Source: Candidatus Methanophagales archaeon (GTDB taxonomy: Archaea > Halobacteriota > Syntropharchaeia > Alkanophagales > Methanospirareceae). From it: a stretch of DNA of 17,280 bases. The first letter of the stretch is position 1. Each line of letters starts with the position of its first letter. The notes under the pieces are model-generated. The model ran no database searches and had not been told where the DNA came from. It worked only from the letters and a program-made list of their open reading frames with translations. The stretch spans positions 1 to 17,280 of the forward strand of contig JAGLZV010000031.1 of assembly GCA_023131215.1 (NCBI GenBank), given 5' to 3'. Below, piece by piece: positions 6,809 through 13,357 of this stretch. The translations under genes were made by a program, and so were the position numbers.

Positions 6809-7807
6809 GTGAGCAGCGGCAGCGACTGCGGTTGGCTGGATAAAGTAGAGTTTGGTGGAGACAGTTATGAACCGGACAACAGCTTCGATCAATACAGTAC
6901 CATGAGCGTAACGTCTTCTCTCCAGTCTCAGTCAAGAAGTATAGATCCTGCGGGCGACAATGATTACATCCGATTCTATGCACAGGCAGGCAAGAACTAC
7001 ATTTTCTATACAGAAGGCTCTACCGATACTTACGGCTACCTATATGACTCAAATCAAAATCAACTAACTTACGATGATGATAGCGGGTCAGGCTTAAATT
7101 TCCGGATAGAATATCCGATCAGCAGCAGTGGCTATTACTTCTTGAGAGTCCGTGGATACTCAAGCAGCACAAAAGGTCCTTATACCCTATACTATAAGTA
7201 CGAGATACCTGGCGGAGACTTAATAACAAGCAAGAGCGGAACTCTTTCTGGCACAGGAGACTCTTACACCTTCTCAGTATCGGGCTACTCTACCGTTACT
7301 GCTGTGATGGCAGGCAATGAAAATGCAGACTTCGATTTGTATGCGAAATGGGGTTCTCCACCCACAACGAGCAGCTATGACGCAAGAGGATACTCAGGCA
7401 CTTCATTAGAGTACTTTACAACGAGTGGTTCAGGAACACTCTATATAATGGTGCGTTTCTACAGTGGCAGCGGTAACTGGAAGTGCTGGGCACTTTGGGG
7501 TGATCCAAGCGCTAACAGTGGAAGGAAGAGTGGGACTCTCTCAGGAACTGGCGATACAGCAACCTATTCTCTTAGCGGCTCCGCCATAGGATATGCGTTT
7601 AATTCAGGTCCAGATGGAAGCGACTTCGACCTTTATACTAAATGGAATTCACCACCCACAACAAGCGACTATGATGCACGTGGATACTCCAGTTGGGCGC
7701 AGGAGATAGCGGGTCCAGCATCAACATCAGGTTCCGGAACACTCTACTTTATGGTACGCTCTTATTCAGGAAGCGGTGAGTATGCAACGGTATCACTGAT
7801 ATTCTAA
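6809..7807 (+). CDS. PPC-domain protein with three PPC-like domains, no own export signal
   Basis: Encodes 332 residues from a GTG three bases after the stop of the anchor gene. The first domain (about 15-118) is a canonical pre-peptidase C-terminal domain: DSYEPDNSF, then GDNDYIRFYAQAGKNYIF, YLYDSNQNQL, DDDSGSG and GYYFLRVRGY. Two further PPC-like domains of the island type follow (about 140-240 and 245-332). The last 597 bases around the stop are nearly identical to copy A. There is no signal peptide or membrane segment, which is unusual for PPC domains; export would need fusion to the preceding anchor by stop-codon readthrough or another route. The conserved GTGAGC at 5425 in the other unit supports GTG as the real start. 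Confidence 0.7.
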   Translation: MSSGSDCGWLDKVEFGGDSYEPDNSFDQYSTMSVTSSLQSQSRSIDPAGDNDYIRFYAQAGKNYIFYTEGSTDTYGYLYDSNQNQLTYDDDSGSGLNFRIEYPISSSGYYFLRVRGYSSSTKGPYTLYYKYEIPGGDLITSKSGTLSGTGDSYTFSVSGYSTVTAVMAGNENADFDLYAKWGSPPTTSSYDARGYSGTSLEYFTTSGSGTLYIMVRFYSGSGNWKCWALWGDPSANSGRKSGTLSGTGDTATYSLSGSAIGYAFNSGPDGSDFDLYTKWNSPPTTSDYDARGYSSWAQEIAGPASTSGSGTLYFMVRSYSGSGEYATVSLIF

Positions 7808-7817
7808 CTAAAAAGGA
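7221..7817 (+). repeat. PPC module, copy C of the long duplication
   Basis: Gap-free match to 4321-4917 at offset 2,900. The agreement extends beyond the stop codon into ATTCTAACTAAAAAGG, so the duplication or conversion tract included the 3' untranslated start. Confidence 0.9.
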
Positions 7818-7843
7818 CATCGGGTACAAATAATCTTTCAAAA

Positions 7844-7870
7844 CTTTTTTCTTTTTTTCTTTTTATTTAT
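7844..7870 (+). terminator. T-rich terminator after PPC copy C
   Basis: About 27 bases, nearly all T, 37 bases after the stop codon; it matches in position the tracts after the other two PPC copies. Confidence 0.6.
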
Positions 7871-7926
7871 AGTGTGAATCACAAAGAAGCGAAGGGCTAA
7901 AATGGGGAATAGCAAGGGTTAAAAAT

Positions 7927-8385
7927 ATGAAAAAGAAAGATTTGCTCAGAATAGCAAGCATGTTTGTAATGATACTATTGCTTCCTCTCGCACTGTCGTT
8001 GGCATATATGATTTTGGCATATATGATTCACGGAAGGCTTTACCTTTCCCTAGAACCTTCCATAGGAGCTATAATTCACGGCATCTTTATATCACTTATC
8101 ATCGCTTATGGATATATAACGAAAGATAAAATTGCATCAACACTGTCTGGCATTTTCCTAATTCCTCTTTCTCTTGCCTATGCTGATTTTCTCTCTGACT
8201 TTTCTGATCCCTATTTTGTAACAAGATGGCTAAGATTGATAACTTCGGGTGAAGTTATCTTTAATCCCTACATGCTATTTGGTGGATTAGCAGGTTATTT
8301 TGCATCGCGGGGGACGAAAGTGTCTCTTTTGGTCGCTATACTTTTCGGGATACTTTTCAGTTTATTTGTGTTGGGTATTGATTGA
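7927..8385 (+). CDS. Hypothetical integral membrane protein, about four TM segments
   Basis: Encodes 152 residues, mostly hydrophobic. Likely membrane segments lie at about 10-33, 46-65, 72-92 and 117-150, with the short charged loops YITKDK and DPYFVTRW between them. The N-terminus MKKKDLLRI is like other genes of the island. The start at 7927 is the only good ATG; a weak GGGT precedes it. No family is recognised. It lies on the same strand between the last PPC gene and the second HTH-repeat gene, so it may belong to the island's function, for example as a membrane partner. That is inference from position only. Confidence 0.6.
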   Translation: MKKKDLLRIASMFVMILLLPLALSLAYMILAYMIHGRLYLSLEPSIGAIIHGIFISLIIAYGYITKDKIASTLSGIFLIPLSLAYADFLSDFSDPYFVTRWLRLITSGEVIFNPYMLFGGLAGYFASRGTKVSLLVAILFGILFSLFVLGID

Positions 8386-8427
8386 GGTTTTTGATATTTG
8401 GTTAAGATCAAGGAAGGAGGTAAACAC

Positions 8428-8553
8428 GTGAAAAAAGAAGTAAAAAGCATGAAAGCAGAAGAAAGGTATTTTATGCTCATCCATCCATTCTATCCATCGG
8501 ATGAGAGCGCCGAGGAGGGGCGCTTTATAAATACCCAAACAAATAGGAGGTGA
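8428..8553 (+). CDS. Small ORF with strong Shine-Dalgarno, 41 aa, upstream of secreted gene
   Basis: GTG at 8428 is preceded by GGAAGGAGGT (8412-8421) at ideal spacing, one of the strongest ribosome sites in the window. The frame ends in TGA at 8551-8553, four bases before the ATG of the next gene, and its last codons are that gene's own ribosome site, so the two are likely translationally coupled. It begins MKKEVKSMKAEERYF, then has a Pro/His-rich segment, with no hydrophobic span. Its start resembles that of the small ORF at 2769. It may be a leader peptide controlling the secreted gene, or a small protein. It overlaps the hairpin at 8506-8524. Confidence 0.4.
   Translation: MKKEVKSMKAEERYFMLIHPFYPSDESAEEGRFINTQTNRR
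8506..8533 (+). promoter_or_regulatory. Hairpin with GAGGAG loop followed by TATA-like box
   Basis: A perfect 6-bp stem AGCGCC (8506-8511) / AGCGCC complement GGCGCT (8519-8524) encloses GAGGAGG; TTTATAAATA (8524-8533) follows directly. The order and much of the sequence recur near 5426-5460. As a TATA box it would place the transcript start near 8554, after the ribosome site of the 8558 gene, so it is a poor promoter for an mRNA that uses that site. An RNA-level role, or promotion of a leaderless form, is possible. Confidence 0.4.
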
Positions 8554-8557
8554 TAAA

Positions 8558-8995
8558 ATGAAAAAAGAAAACCTAATAATAGCAACCATGGCAGTAGCAG
8601 TGTTACTATTAGCATCCAGTGTACCCGCGATGCAGAGCACATCCATCTCTGAATATCAGCCTACGTGCCCCAAGGAATCATACAATAAGATCACGGAATT
8701 GTATGAGGAAGGATTGAGCGAGGAAGAGATTGCAGAAGAACTCGCATTCCCATTGGACATTGTGAACGGATATCTCGAAGGTAATTACACTCCGCCACCA
8801 TGTCCAGCGTCAAAACAGAGCATATCCCCGTCTGAGTGCCCTGCCTACGGCAAAATTAAGGATTTGTATGGCGAAGGATGGAGCGAAGATGAGATTGCTG
8901 GTTGCATCAAAGCGGATAGAAACTGTGGTGAATGCCCGATGAAGTTGAATTGCCCTGCAGGATTAAAAGAGCCGTGGTTGCTCGATTTGGATTGA
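8558..8995 (+). CDS. Chimeric secreted protein: HTH-like repeats joined to radical SAM C-terminal tail
   Basis: Encodes 145 residues. Residues 1-25 are the same signal peptide as in the 2952 protein, followed by one full HTH-like repeat (about 41-75) and the start of a second (97-113, ending SEDEIA). At codon 113 the sequence switches to the last 32 residues of the radical SAM protein, including Cys116, Cys123, Cys126 and Cys132, and ends LLDLD. The junction sits at a shared TTGC. The ribosome site AGGAGGTGA (8545-8553) is at perfect distance from the ATG. The linker, middle and PPC parts of its 651-residue relative are missing. It may be a recombination by-product, or a working secreted protein with a four-Cys tail. 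Confidence 0.7.
   Translation: MKKENLIIATMAVAVLLLASSVPAMQSTSISEYQPTCPKESYNKITELYEEGLSEEEIAEELAFPLDIVNGYLEGNYTPPPCPASKQSISPSECPAYGKIKDLYGEGWSEDEIAGCIKADRNCGECPMKLNCPAGLKEPWLLDLD
8895..8985 (+). repeat. 91-bp direct repeat, right copy
   Basis: Identical to 2392-2482. Here it supplies the 3' end of the secreted-protein frame, in the same reading frame it has in the radical SAM gene. The convergent marker-12 gene lies just beyond it. Confidence 0.95.
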
Positions 8996-9026
8996 AATTT
9001 TGCAATTTGCACTTTGCATTTTGCAA
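8996..9026. repeat. Short TTGCA-rich spacer between convergent genes
   Basis: The 31 bases between the chimeric gene and the convergent marker-12 gene repeat TTTGCA/TTGCA units (TTTTGCAATTTGCACTTTGC and so on). There is no gene in it. It is similar in style to CATTTTGCATTTTT at about 12531. Confidence 0.4.
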
Positions 9027-9989
9027 TTAATCCCATTCTACTTCTATCCCCAATATGGTTTTCTCGCCGTAAAAAACGTCCTTTGCAATTTCTGCACACC
9101 CTATTGCAGCACTATACTTTGTTATTGTTTCGGTTTTGACGTCTAAGAGCCGGTCTATCCTCCGCTTTATTTCCTCTTTTTCACCCACAGAGCCCGTTAA
9201 GAAGATTTTATACTCTCTTGCATCTACGCCGTAATCTTTCATGAGAACACGCATCGCTGAAATTTCCATTGCTACAAACAAAGAAAGGGCATCCATAGCC
9301 AATTCTTCATTTCCTCCGCTTGCTTTTATCCATTCCTTCCGCAAGACACCTGCATTTGAGAACGCATCGTTTGCGCTTATCCGCCCATCTTCGATATCTC
9401 TTAACGTCTGAAGGTCAATTGGACCTTGATACAATCCCGGCGAGCCCAAGCAAGCATCTATTGCACCTATTATTATCCCTTTCGCTATGGACATCGTAAC
9501 GGTGTTAGAGCTGATATCCGCGAAAATGAAGTTATTGAAACCTTTTCTATCGATGTGATATGCAACGCCCACCTTTTCAGGACTTGCACAATGCGAGAAG
9601 AACTTTATTCTCCGATCTATTTTTTCGCTACCCGCGTGTATCCCAGGTATCATTATCGTAGGAATGCCTGCATTCTTTATCGCATCGAACACCTTCGTAC
9701 CACCGCCAACAGTTGAACCGGCTTTTTCATTTCTTACCCCCCGGTTCCGCACCTTTTTAATGTCTTTTATCGTGGAAAAGCCATCGCCCATCGAATAAGT
9801 CAGTGCAAGCAAATCTATTTCTTCTCTTTCTATCTTCAACCCCTTTTCTACTTCTCTTATAATCTCCTCGCCGTCCATCTCTGCCGCTTTCTTCCTCAGC
9901 AGCTCAAAAACCCTTACTCCACCAACTTCTCCCCCATTTAACCCCGCAAATCGTATTCCAACAGTCCCATGATCCACACCTATAAACAT
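9027..9989 (-). CDS. Methanogenesis marker protein 12-like (ASKHA-fold) protein
   Basis: Encodes 320 residues resembling putative methanogenesis marker protein 12. This family is conserved in methanogens and relatives, has no proven reaction, and belongs to the acetate kinase/hsp70/actin (ASKHA) fold. The N-terminal phosphate loop reads GVDHGTVGIRF at about residues 4-14; further motifs are DGFSTIKDI, a Gly-rich STVGGGTKVFD, the strand FADISSNTVTM and FLTGSVG near the C-terminus. ATG 9989 was chosen because it starts directly at the first strand (MFIGVDHG); a GTG at 10004 in the same frame would overlap the vapC stop. The gene follows vapC by eight bases and may share its transcript. The identification is from recalled motifs, not from a search. 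Confidence 0.75.
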   Translation of the reverse strand: MFIGVDHGTVGIRFAGLNGGEVGGVRVFELLRKKAAEMDGEEIIREVEKGLKIEREEIDLLALTYSMGDGFSTIKDIKKVRNRGVRNEKAGSTVGGGTKVFDAIKNAGIPTIMIPGIHAGSEKIDRRIKFFSHCASPEKVGVAYHIDRKGFNNFIFADISSNTVTMSIAKGIIIGAIDACLGSPGLYQGPIDLQTLRDIEDGRISANDAFSNAGVLRKEWIKASGGNEELAMDALSLFVAMEISAMRVLMKDYGVDAREYKIFLTGSVGEKEEIKRRIDRLLDVKTETITKYSAAIGCAEIAKDVFYGEKTILGIEVEWD

Positions 9990-9997
9990 AATAGAAT

Positions 9998-10405
9998 TTA
10001 CCACTCTTCCATTGTTAATCCCTCAATCCTTTTGAAATGTGCTACGTCAGTGGTTACAAGCGTTAGGCCGCGTACAAGTGCAGTAGCTGCAATGTAGGTG
10101 TCATTGACGCCAATTTCTTCACCTTTTGATATTAATGCAGTTCCAATTTCCGCTGCTCTTATTGCAACTTCTGGCGTTATTGTGAGAGAGAAAAATCGCA
10201 AAAATAATTTTTCGGCTTTTTTCATGGCTTCATTGTACTTCCTTGAGCCGAATTCGTATTTCCGATATATTCCCCAATAAAACTCGTAGAGGGAAACGGT
10301 GGAAATAGCGTGTCTTCCTTCCCTGTCCAACGCTTTTGCTTTTTCCAACACCTCATTGCCACCGATATCAATGTCAATTAATACACTTGTGTCCAACAAC
10401 TTCAT
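9998..10405 (-). CDS. vapC: VapC-family toxin, PIN-domain ribonuclease
   Basis: Encodes 135 residues, the usual size of a VapC toxin, a Mg-dependent RNase that typically cuts tRNA or rRNA. The PIN acidic residues are in place: Asp5 in LLDTSVLID, Glu41 in SLYEFYWG, Asp102 in GVNDTYIAA and Asp120 in TTDVAHF. It starts one base after the stop of the antitoxin gene. The type II toxin-antitoxin pair is inferred from the domain plus this arrangement. Marker 12 follows closely on the same strand. Confidence 0.9.
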   Translation of the reverse strand: MKLLDTSVLIDIDIGGNEVLEKAKALDREGRHAISTVSLYEFYWGIYRKYEFGSRKYNEAMKKAEKLFLRFFSLTITPEVAIRAAEIGTALISKGEEIGVNDTYIAATALVRGLTLVTTDVAHFKRIEGLTMEEW

Positions 10406-10406
10406 T

Positions 10407-10640
10407 TTATACCCGTTCTTTACCGAGTTTCTTTAATGTTAAATTGCTTGCCTTTTTCAACTCTTGTTTCACTTCGTTCCAATCCCCCCGGGAAAGTATC
10501 TGAGTGCCAACAACTTCTTCTATGCACAGATTTTTTGCTGAAAGACGCAATATAACATCATTTAAGCTCTCTTTCTCCTTTTTCTCCAATAAAAGCGCTT
10601 TATACACCTCCTCTGCAATCGAAATTTTTATCTCGCCCAT
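10407..10640 (-). CDS. vapB: VapB-family antitoxin
   Basis: Encodes 77 residues. The N-terminal half (IKISIAEEVYKALLLEKKEKESLNDVILRL) has the beta-strand plus two helices of a small DNA-binding antitoxin of the archaeal VapB type. The C-terminal part is Lys-rich and probably wraps the toxin. It lies directly before vapC with a one-base gap, the standard antitoxin-first order, and such proteins usually repress their own operon. The gap of 47 bases to the UPF0179 gene upstream leaves room for its own promoter. Confidence 0.85.
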   Translation of the reverse strand: MGEIKISIAEEVYKALLLEKKEKESLNDVILRLSAKNLCIEEVVGTQILSRGDWNEVKQELKKASNLTLKKLGKERV

Positions 10641-10687
10641 TATTTTCTATTTATACTTATGCCTCAACACAATAAAAATATTATTTC

Positions 10688-11200
10688 TCATTTGCTTTCC
10701 CTTTTTACTTCCACCAATTTCAAACCTCGCCCCTTCAAAATTTTATTTTCGCCTGGGACATCGCCTATTACATCCAAAATTGTGCATTTATCTCCCTTTT
10801 TTAGACCTAATGGATGGCATAAATCAAACAGCTCGTAATCGGTTTCTTCACAATCCGCGGGTTTGAAAACAATTTTAGCGCCTTTCAAAACGCCTTTCGC
10901 TTCTATCGCTACTTTTACAGACGGCTCTATTACTTCTACCACACGCACTCCCTCTTCGTGAATGTAACAATCGTGTTTTATTTCATTCCTTACCTTCTCT
11001 ATCCGGTATCTTCTGCCAACCTCAAGGTTCGTGCAAGATTTTTTTAATCTACACTCTTCACATTTCTTTGAATTTGAAACTCCTAAAAATATGAATTCAT
11101 CACCTACATTCGCCAGCTTTGCACCAACTAACGTTACAATCTTCCTTTCCTCCGTTTCTCCTCCCACATCTTCTTTTAACCTATTCCATAACCCATCCAT
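10688..11200 (-). CDS. UPF0179 family protein
   Basis: Encodes 170 residues of the archaeal UPF0179 family, whose function is unknown. Recognisable family segments are IVTLVGAKLANVGDEFIFLG, a cysteine cluster (Cys47, 50, 56 and 78), VGRRYRIEKVRNEIKHDC, the VVEV strand, and C-terminal DLCHPLGLKKGDKC. The Cys pattern suggests a metal or iron-sulfur site. The frame has about 20 extra residues (MDGLWNRLKEDVGGETEERK) before the family core; a later start is possible but no better one is seen. AAGGAG lies about 15 bases before this ATG, rather far. Confidence 0.88.
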   Translation of the reverse strand: MDGLWNRLKEDVGGETEERKIVTLVGAKLANVGDEFIFLGVSNSKKCEECRLKKSCTNLEVGRRYRIEKVRNEIKHDCYIHEEGVRVVEVIEPSVKVAIEAKGVLKGAKIVFKPADCEETDYELFDLCHPLGLKKGDKCTILDVIGDVPGENKILKGRGLKLVEVKRESK

Positions 11201-11224
11201 TTTTATTTTGTTTAGCTCCTTTTT

Positions 11225-11402
11225 ATAACCACAAGATTACACTAATTTTCACAAGAAACCTTTTCTTAAAAAGAAAAGCTTTACCAAAAGAACTTATTTG
11301 TTTTTCTTTTAGCACAGGTTTTCTTTTTGACATTGCCGAAGGCAATGGAACGGCTTCGCCGTTCAAAAAAAGAAAAAGTGTTGTGTAATCTCGTGGTTTA
11401 TA
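11225..11402. repeat. MITE-like element: terminal inverted repeats with internal hairpins
   Basis: The ends are inverted repeats. The left, 11225-11242 (ATAACCACAAGATTACAC), matches the reverse complement of the right, about 11383-11401, with one mismatch and one extra base. Inside are three small perfect hairpins: TTTTCTT/AAGAAAA at 11261-11277, CATTGCC/GGCAATG at 11331-11347 and GAACGGC/GCCGTTC at 11348-11364. There is no gene. The right end overlaps the egsA stop codon. It may be a non-autonomous transposable element or a structured RNA region/terminator. Confidence 0.6.
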
Positions 11403-12471
11403 TAATTACCCCGGTAACCACAGCGAGTCTTTCTGCTGCTTCATAAGTGAGTCCGGAATCGCCTAATATTGTATATCTACCCGGATTTATCTTGTGAGCT
11501 GTGGTTAGCGCCTCTATTATATACTCGTCTTTTATGCCCAAATCCTTTGCGGTTGTTGGAGCATCTATCTCTTTCAGCACTTCCCGAACTCGTTGCCAGT
11601 TCTCTCCATACAGGTGTGTCATCATTATGGTTCCGACACCACATTGCTCGCCGTGCAAAGCAGGTTTTTCCGCTATCATATCTAAAGCATGGCTGAATTT
11701 GTGTTCAGAACCGGAAGCAGGAGCTGAGGAACCCGCAATGCTTATTGCAACACCGCTGGATACCAACGCTTTTACCACAGTCCAGGCGGATTTTTCATCT
11801 TTTTTCTTTATTTCCTTGACGTTCTCTATTATCATATTCGCAGTCATCTCGGAAAGAGCCGCAGCATAATTGCTGAACTCCGCATTCTGCAACCTCTGTG
11901 CAAGTCGCCAATCGCGCACCGCGGTGTAGTTAGCAAGAATATCGCCGCAGCCGGCAGCAGTAAACTTGTAAGGAGCCGAAGATATTATCTCTGTGTCCGC
12001 AACAACAGCGAGTGGTGCATGCACTTGCATAGAAACAGGATTGCCCCTATCTTTATTCTTTACGGATGCCCTTGGCGATGCTATCCCATCGTGAGAAGCA
12101 ATGGTAGGCACAGAAATAAAAGGAATGCCGAGTTCAAAAGAGGCTATTTTCCCCGTATCTATGATCGTCCCACCTCCTACTCCGAGCACGAACCTCGTTT
12201 TAGTCTCTTTTGCCACTTCTTTTACTTGCTCTATACTTTCTCCACTTATAGAACGCACTTCTACCAGGTTGACTTTATATCCTGCTTCAGACAAAATTTC
12301 AAGCACCTTTTCACCTGCTATCTTTCTTGTATGATGCACTCCTGTGACTATAATAGCCTCTTTTCCTACTCCCAGGTGTTTGCACACCGTGCTGATTTCC
12401 TCTAAGACGCCATGACCAATTAAAACATCTCTCGGCAATTGCATCCATTTCACTTTTTCAAATGTTTCCAT
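11398..12471 (-). CDS. egsA: NAD(P)-dependent sn-glycerol-1-phosphate dehydrogenase
   Basis: Encodes 357 residues. It reduces dihydroxyacetone phosphate to sn-glycerol-1-phosphate, the backbone of archaeal ether lipids. The NAD-binding GVGGGTIIDTGK is at about 97-108 and the SVPTIASHDGIASPRAS block at about 120-136. Likely metal ligands are Asp177 (CGDILANY), His257 (GSEHKFSH) and His273 (ALHGEQCG). The start ATG 12471 is fixed by GAGGAG, whose bases form part of the in-frame TTG at 12486; that TTG is therefore part of the ribosome site and not the start. It is on the minus strand 80 bases after the RPA-associated gene. Its presence marks the host as an archaeon. Confidence 0.95.
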   Translation of the reverse strand: METFEKVKWMQLPRDVLIGHGVLEEISTVCKHLGVGKEAIIVTGVHHTRKIAGEKVLEILSEAGYKVNLVEVRSISGESIEQVKEVAKETKTRFVLGVGGGTIIDTGKIASFELGIPFISVPTIASHDGIASPRASVKNKDRGNPVSMQVHAPLAVVADTEIISSAPYKFTAAGCGDILANYTAVRDWRLAQRLQNAEFSNYAAALSEMTANMIIENVKEIKKKDEKSAWTVVKALVSSGVAISIAGSSAPASGSEHKFSHALDMIAEKPALHGEQCGVGTIMMTHLYGENWQRVREVLKEIDAPTTAKDLGIKDEYIIEALTTAHKINPGRYTILGDSGLTYEAAERLAVVTGVII

Positions 12472-12550
12472 TGCTCGGCTCCTCAATAGCTATATTTTAA
12501 GTATAAGTGGCAAATAAATCTTTTCTTTCATTTTGCATTTTTTAATTATA

Positions 12551-13336
12551 CTACTCTTCCACTTCCACTAACATTAACACTCCAACCTCAGGCTCATAGC
12601 ATCTCCCTTCCCCGATAAGCTCGTCAATTACTTCCTCTACCCATTCTTCCATCAATCCTTTCTTCTTCAACTCCTTTGCTAACTTTATACGTCCCACACT
12701 GCTCTTTCCCGATTCCCCCAACACCTCTAAAACCATCTCCTTTGCCGTTTTATTGTAATCCTCCCACATGCCCTTTACGGTGTTTATTGCCATGTCCCCC
12801 CAAAAATCCAGTTTATCATCATCAATCGCATAGTGTTCCAGCGCTTCCTTCAGCCAGTGTTTCTTTGGTAAAGCTTTCTCTCGAAGCAGTTCTATCCTCT
12901 CCATAGTCCTCCTTGCAGTGCTTATTATCCAATTATTTCTTACGTTTTCACCTACCGCTCCAGCTTCTTCAATCAATATAAGAACACCTTTGCTTTTCCC
13001 AGCGCCTTCATGCACATGCAAGTTACCGACAAAAGCCAGGAATTTATTTCCCAATGAGATAACCTTATCTGTGTAGATATTAAGCGTAGCCGTAAGGTCA
13101 TTTATTTGTATCTTCGTTATGTTCCCTCTTTTCTCCACTTCTTTTACTTCTCCCACACCAAAGAGCCTATTGCATCTCGCACACGTGGGAGTAACAAGGA
13201 AGGTTTCTTCGTTTTCTTTTACGAAGAAGTCGCTTTTCAATAACTCTTCAAAAAACACTCTACAAGCAGGGTCTGTAGCAAGGTCTGGAACAGGGGGCTT
13301 CAGTTTTTGTCTTTGCTTTTGTCTTTGTTCTTGCAT
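12551..13336 (-). CDS. RPA-associated protein (COG3390-like), OB fold
   Basis: Encodes 261 residues resembling the archaeal proteins that accompany replication protein A, the single-stranded DNA-binding factor. After a Gln/Lys-rich N-terminus (MQEQRQKQRQK) there is a conserved start (VFFEELLKSDFFV). An OB-type domain spans about 45-130, with TPTCARCNRLFGVGEV and strands such as TKIQINDLTATLNIY and GNKFLAFVGNL. The C-terminal part (about 205-261) looks like a winged helix (IKLAKELKKKGLMEEWVEEVIDEL). The DNA over the first codons is a CAAAGACAAAAG-type simple repeat, so the exact start could vary. It begins 21 bases after the MEMO gene, suggesting one operon with rpsB and MEMO. Confidence 0.75.
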   Translation of the reverse strand: MQEQRQKQRQKLKPPVPDLATDPACRVFFEELLKSDFFVKENEETFLVTPTCARCNRLFGVGEVKEVEKRGNITKIQINDLTATLNIYTDKVISLGNKFLAFVGNLHVHEGAGKSKGVLILIEEAGAVGENVRNNWIISTARRTMERIELLREKALPKKHWLKEALEHYAIDDDKLDFWGDMAINTVKGMWEDYNKTAKEMVLEVLGESGKSSVGRIKLAKELKKKGLMEEWVEEVIDELIGEGRCYEPEVGVLMLVEVEE

Positions 13337-13357
13337 GAGACTGAGATAAGAGAATAC

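Noticed and set aside
4321..7817. CRISPR-like array or tandem satellite
   Set aside because: The repeats are long protein-domain modules at irregular spacing, with no short repeat-spacer pattern.
8524..8533. TTTATAAATA as the promoter of the 8558 gene
   Set aside because: A start about 26 bases downstream of its centre would remove that gene's strong ribosome site, so it was kept only as part of the conserved hairpin element.
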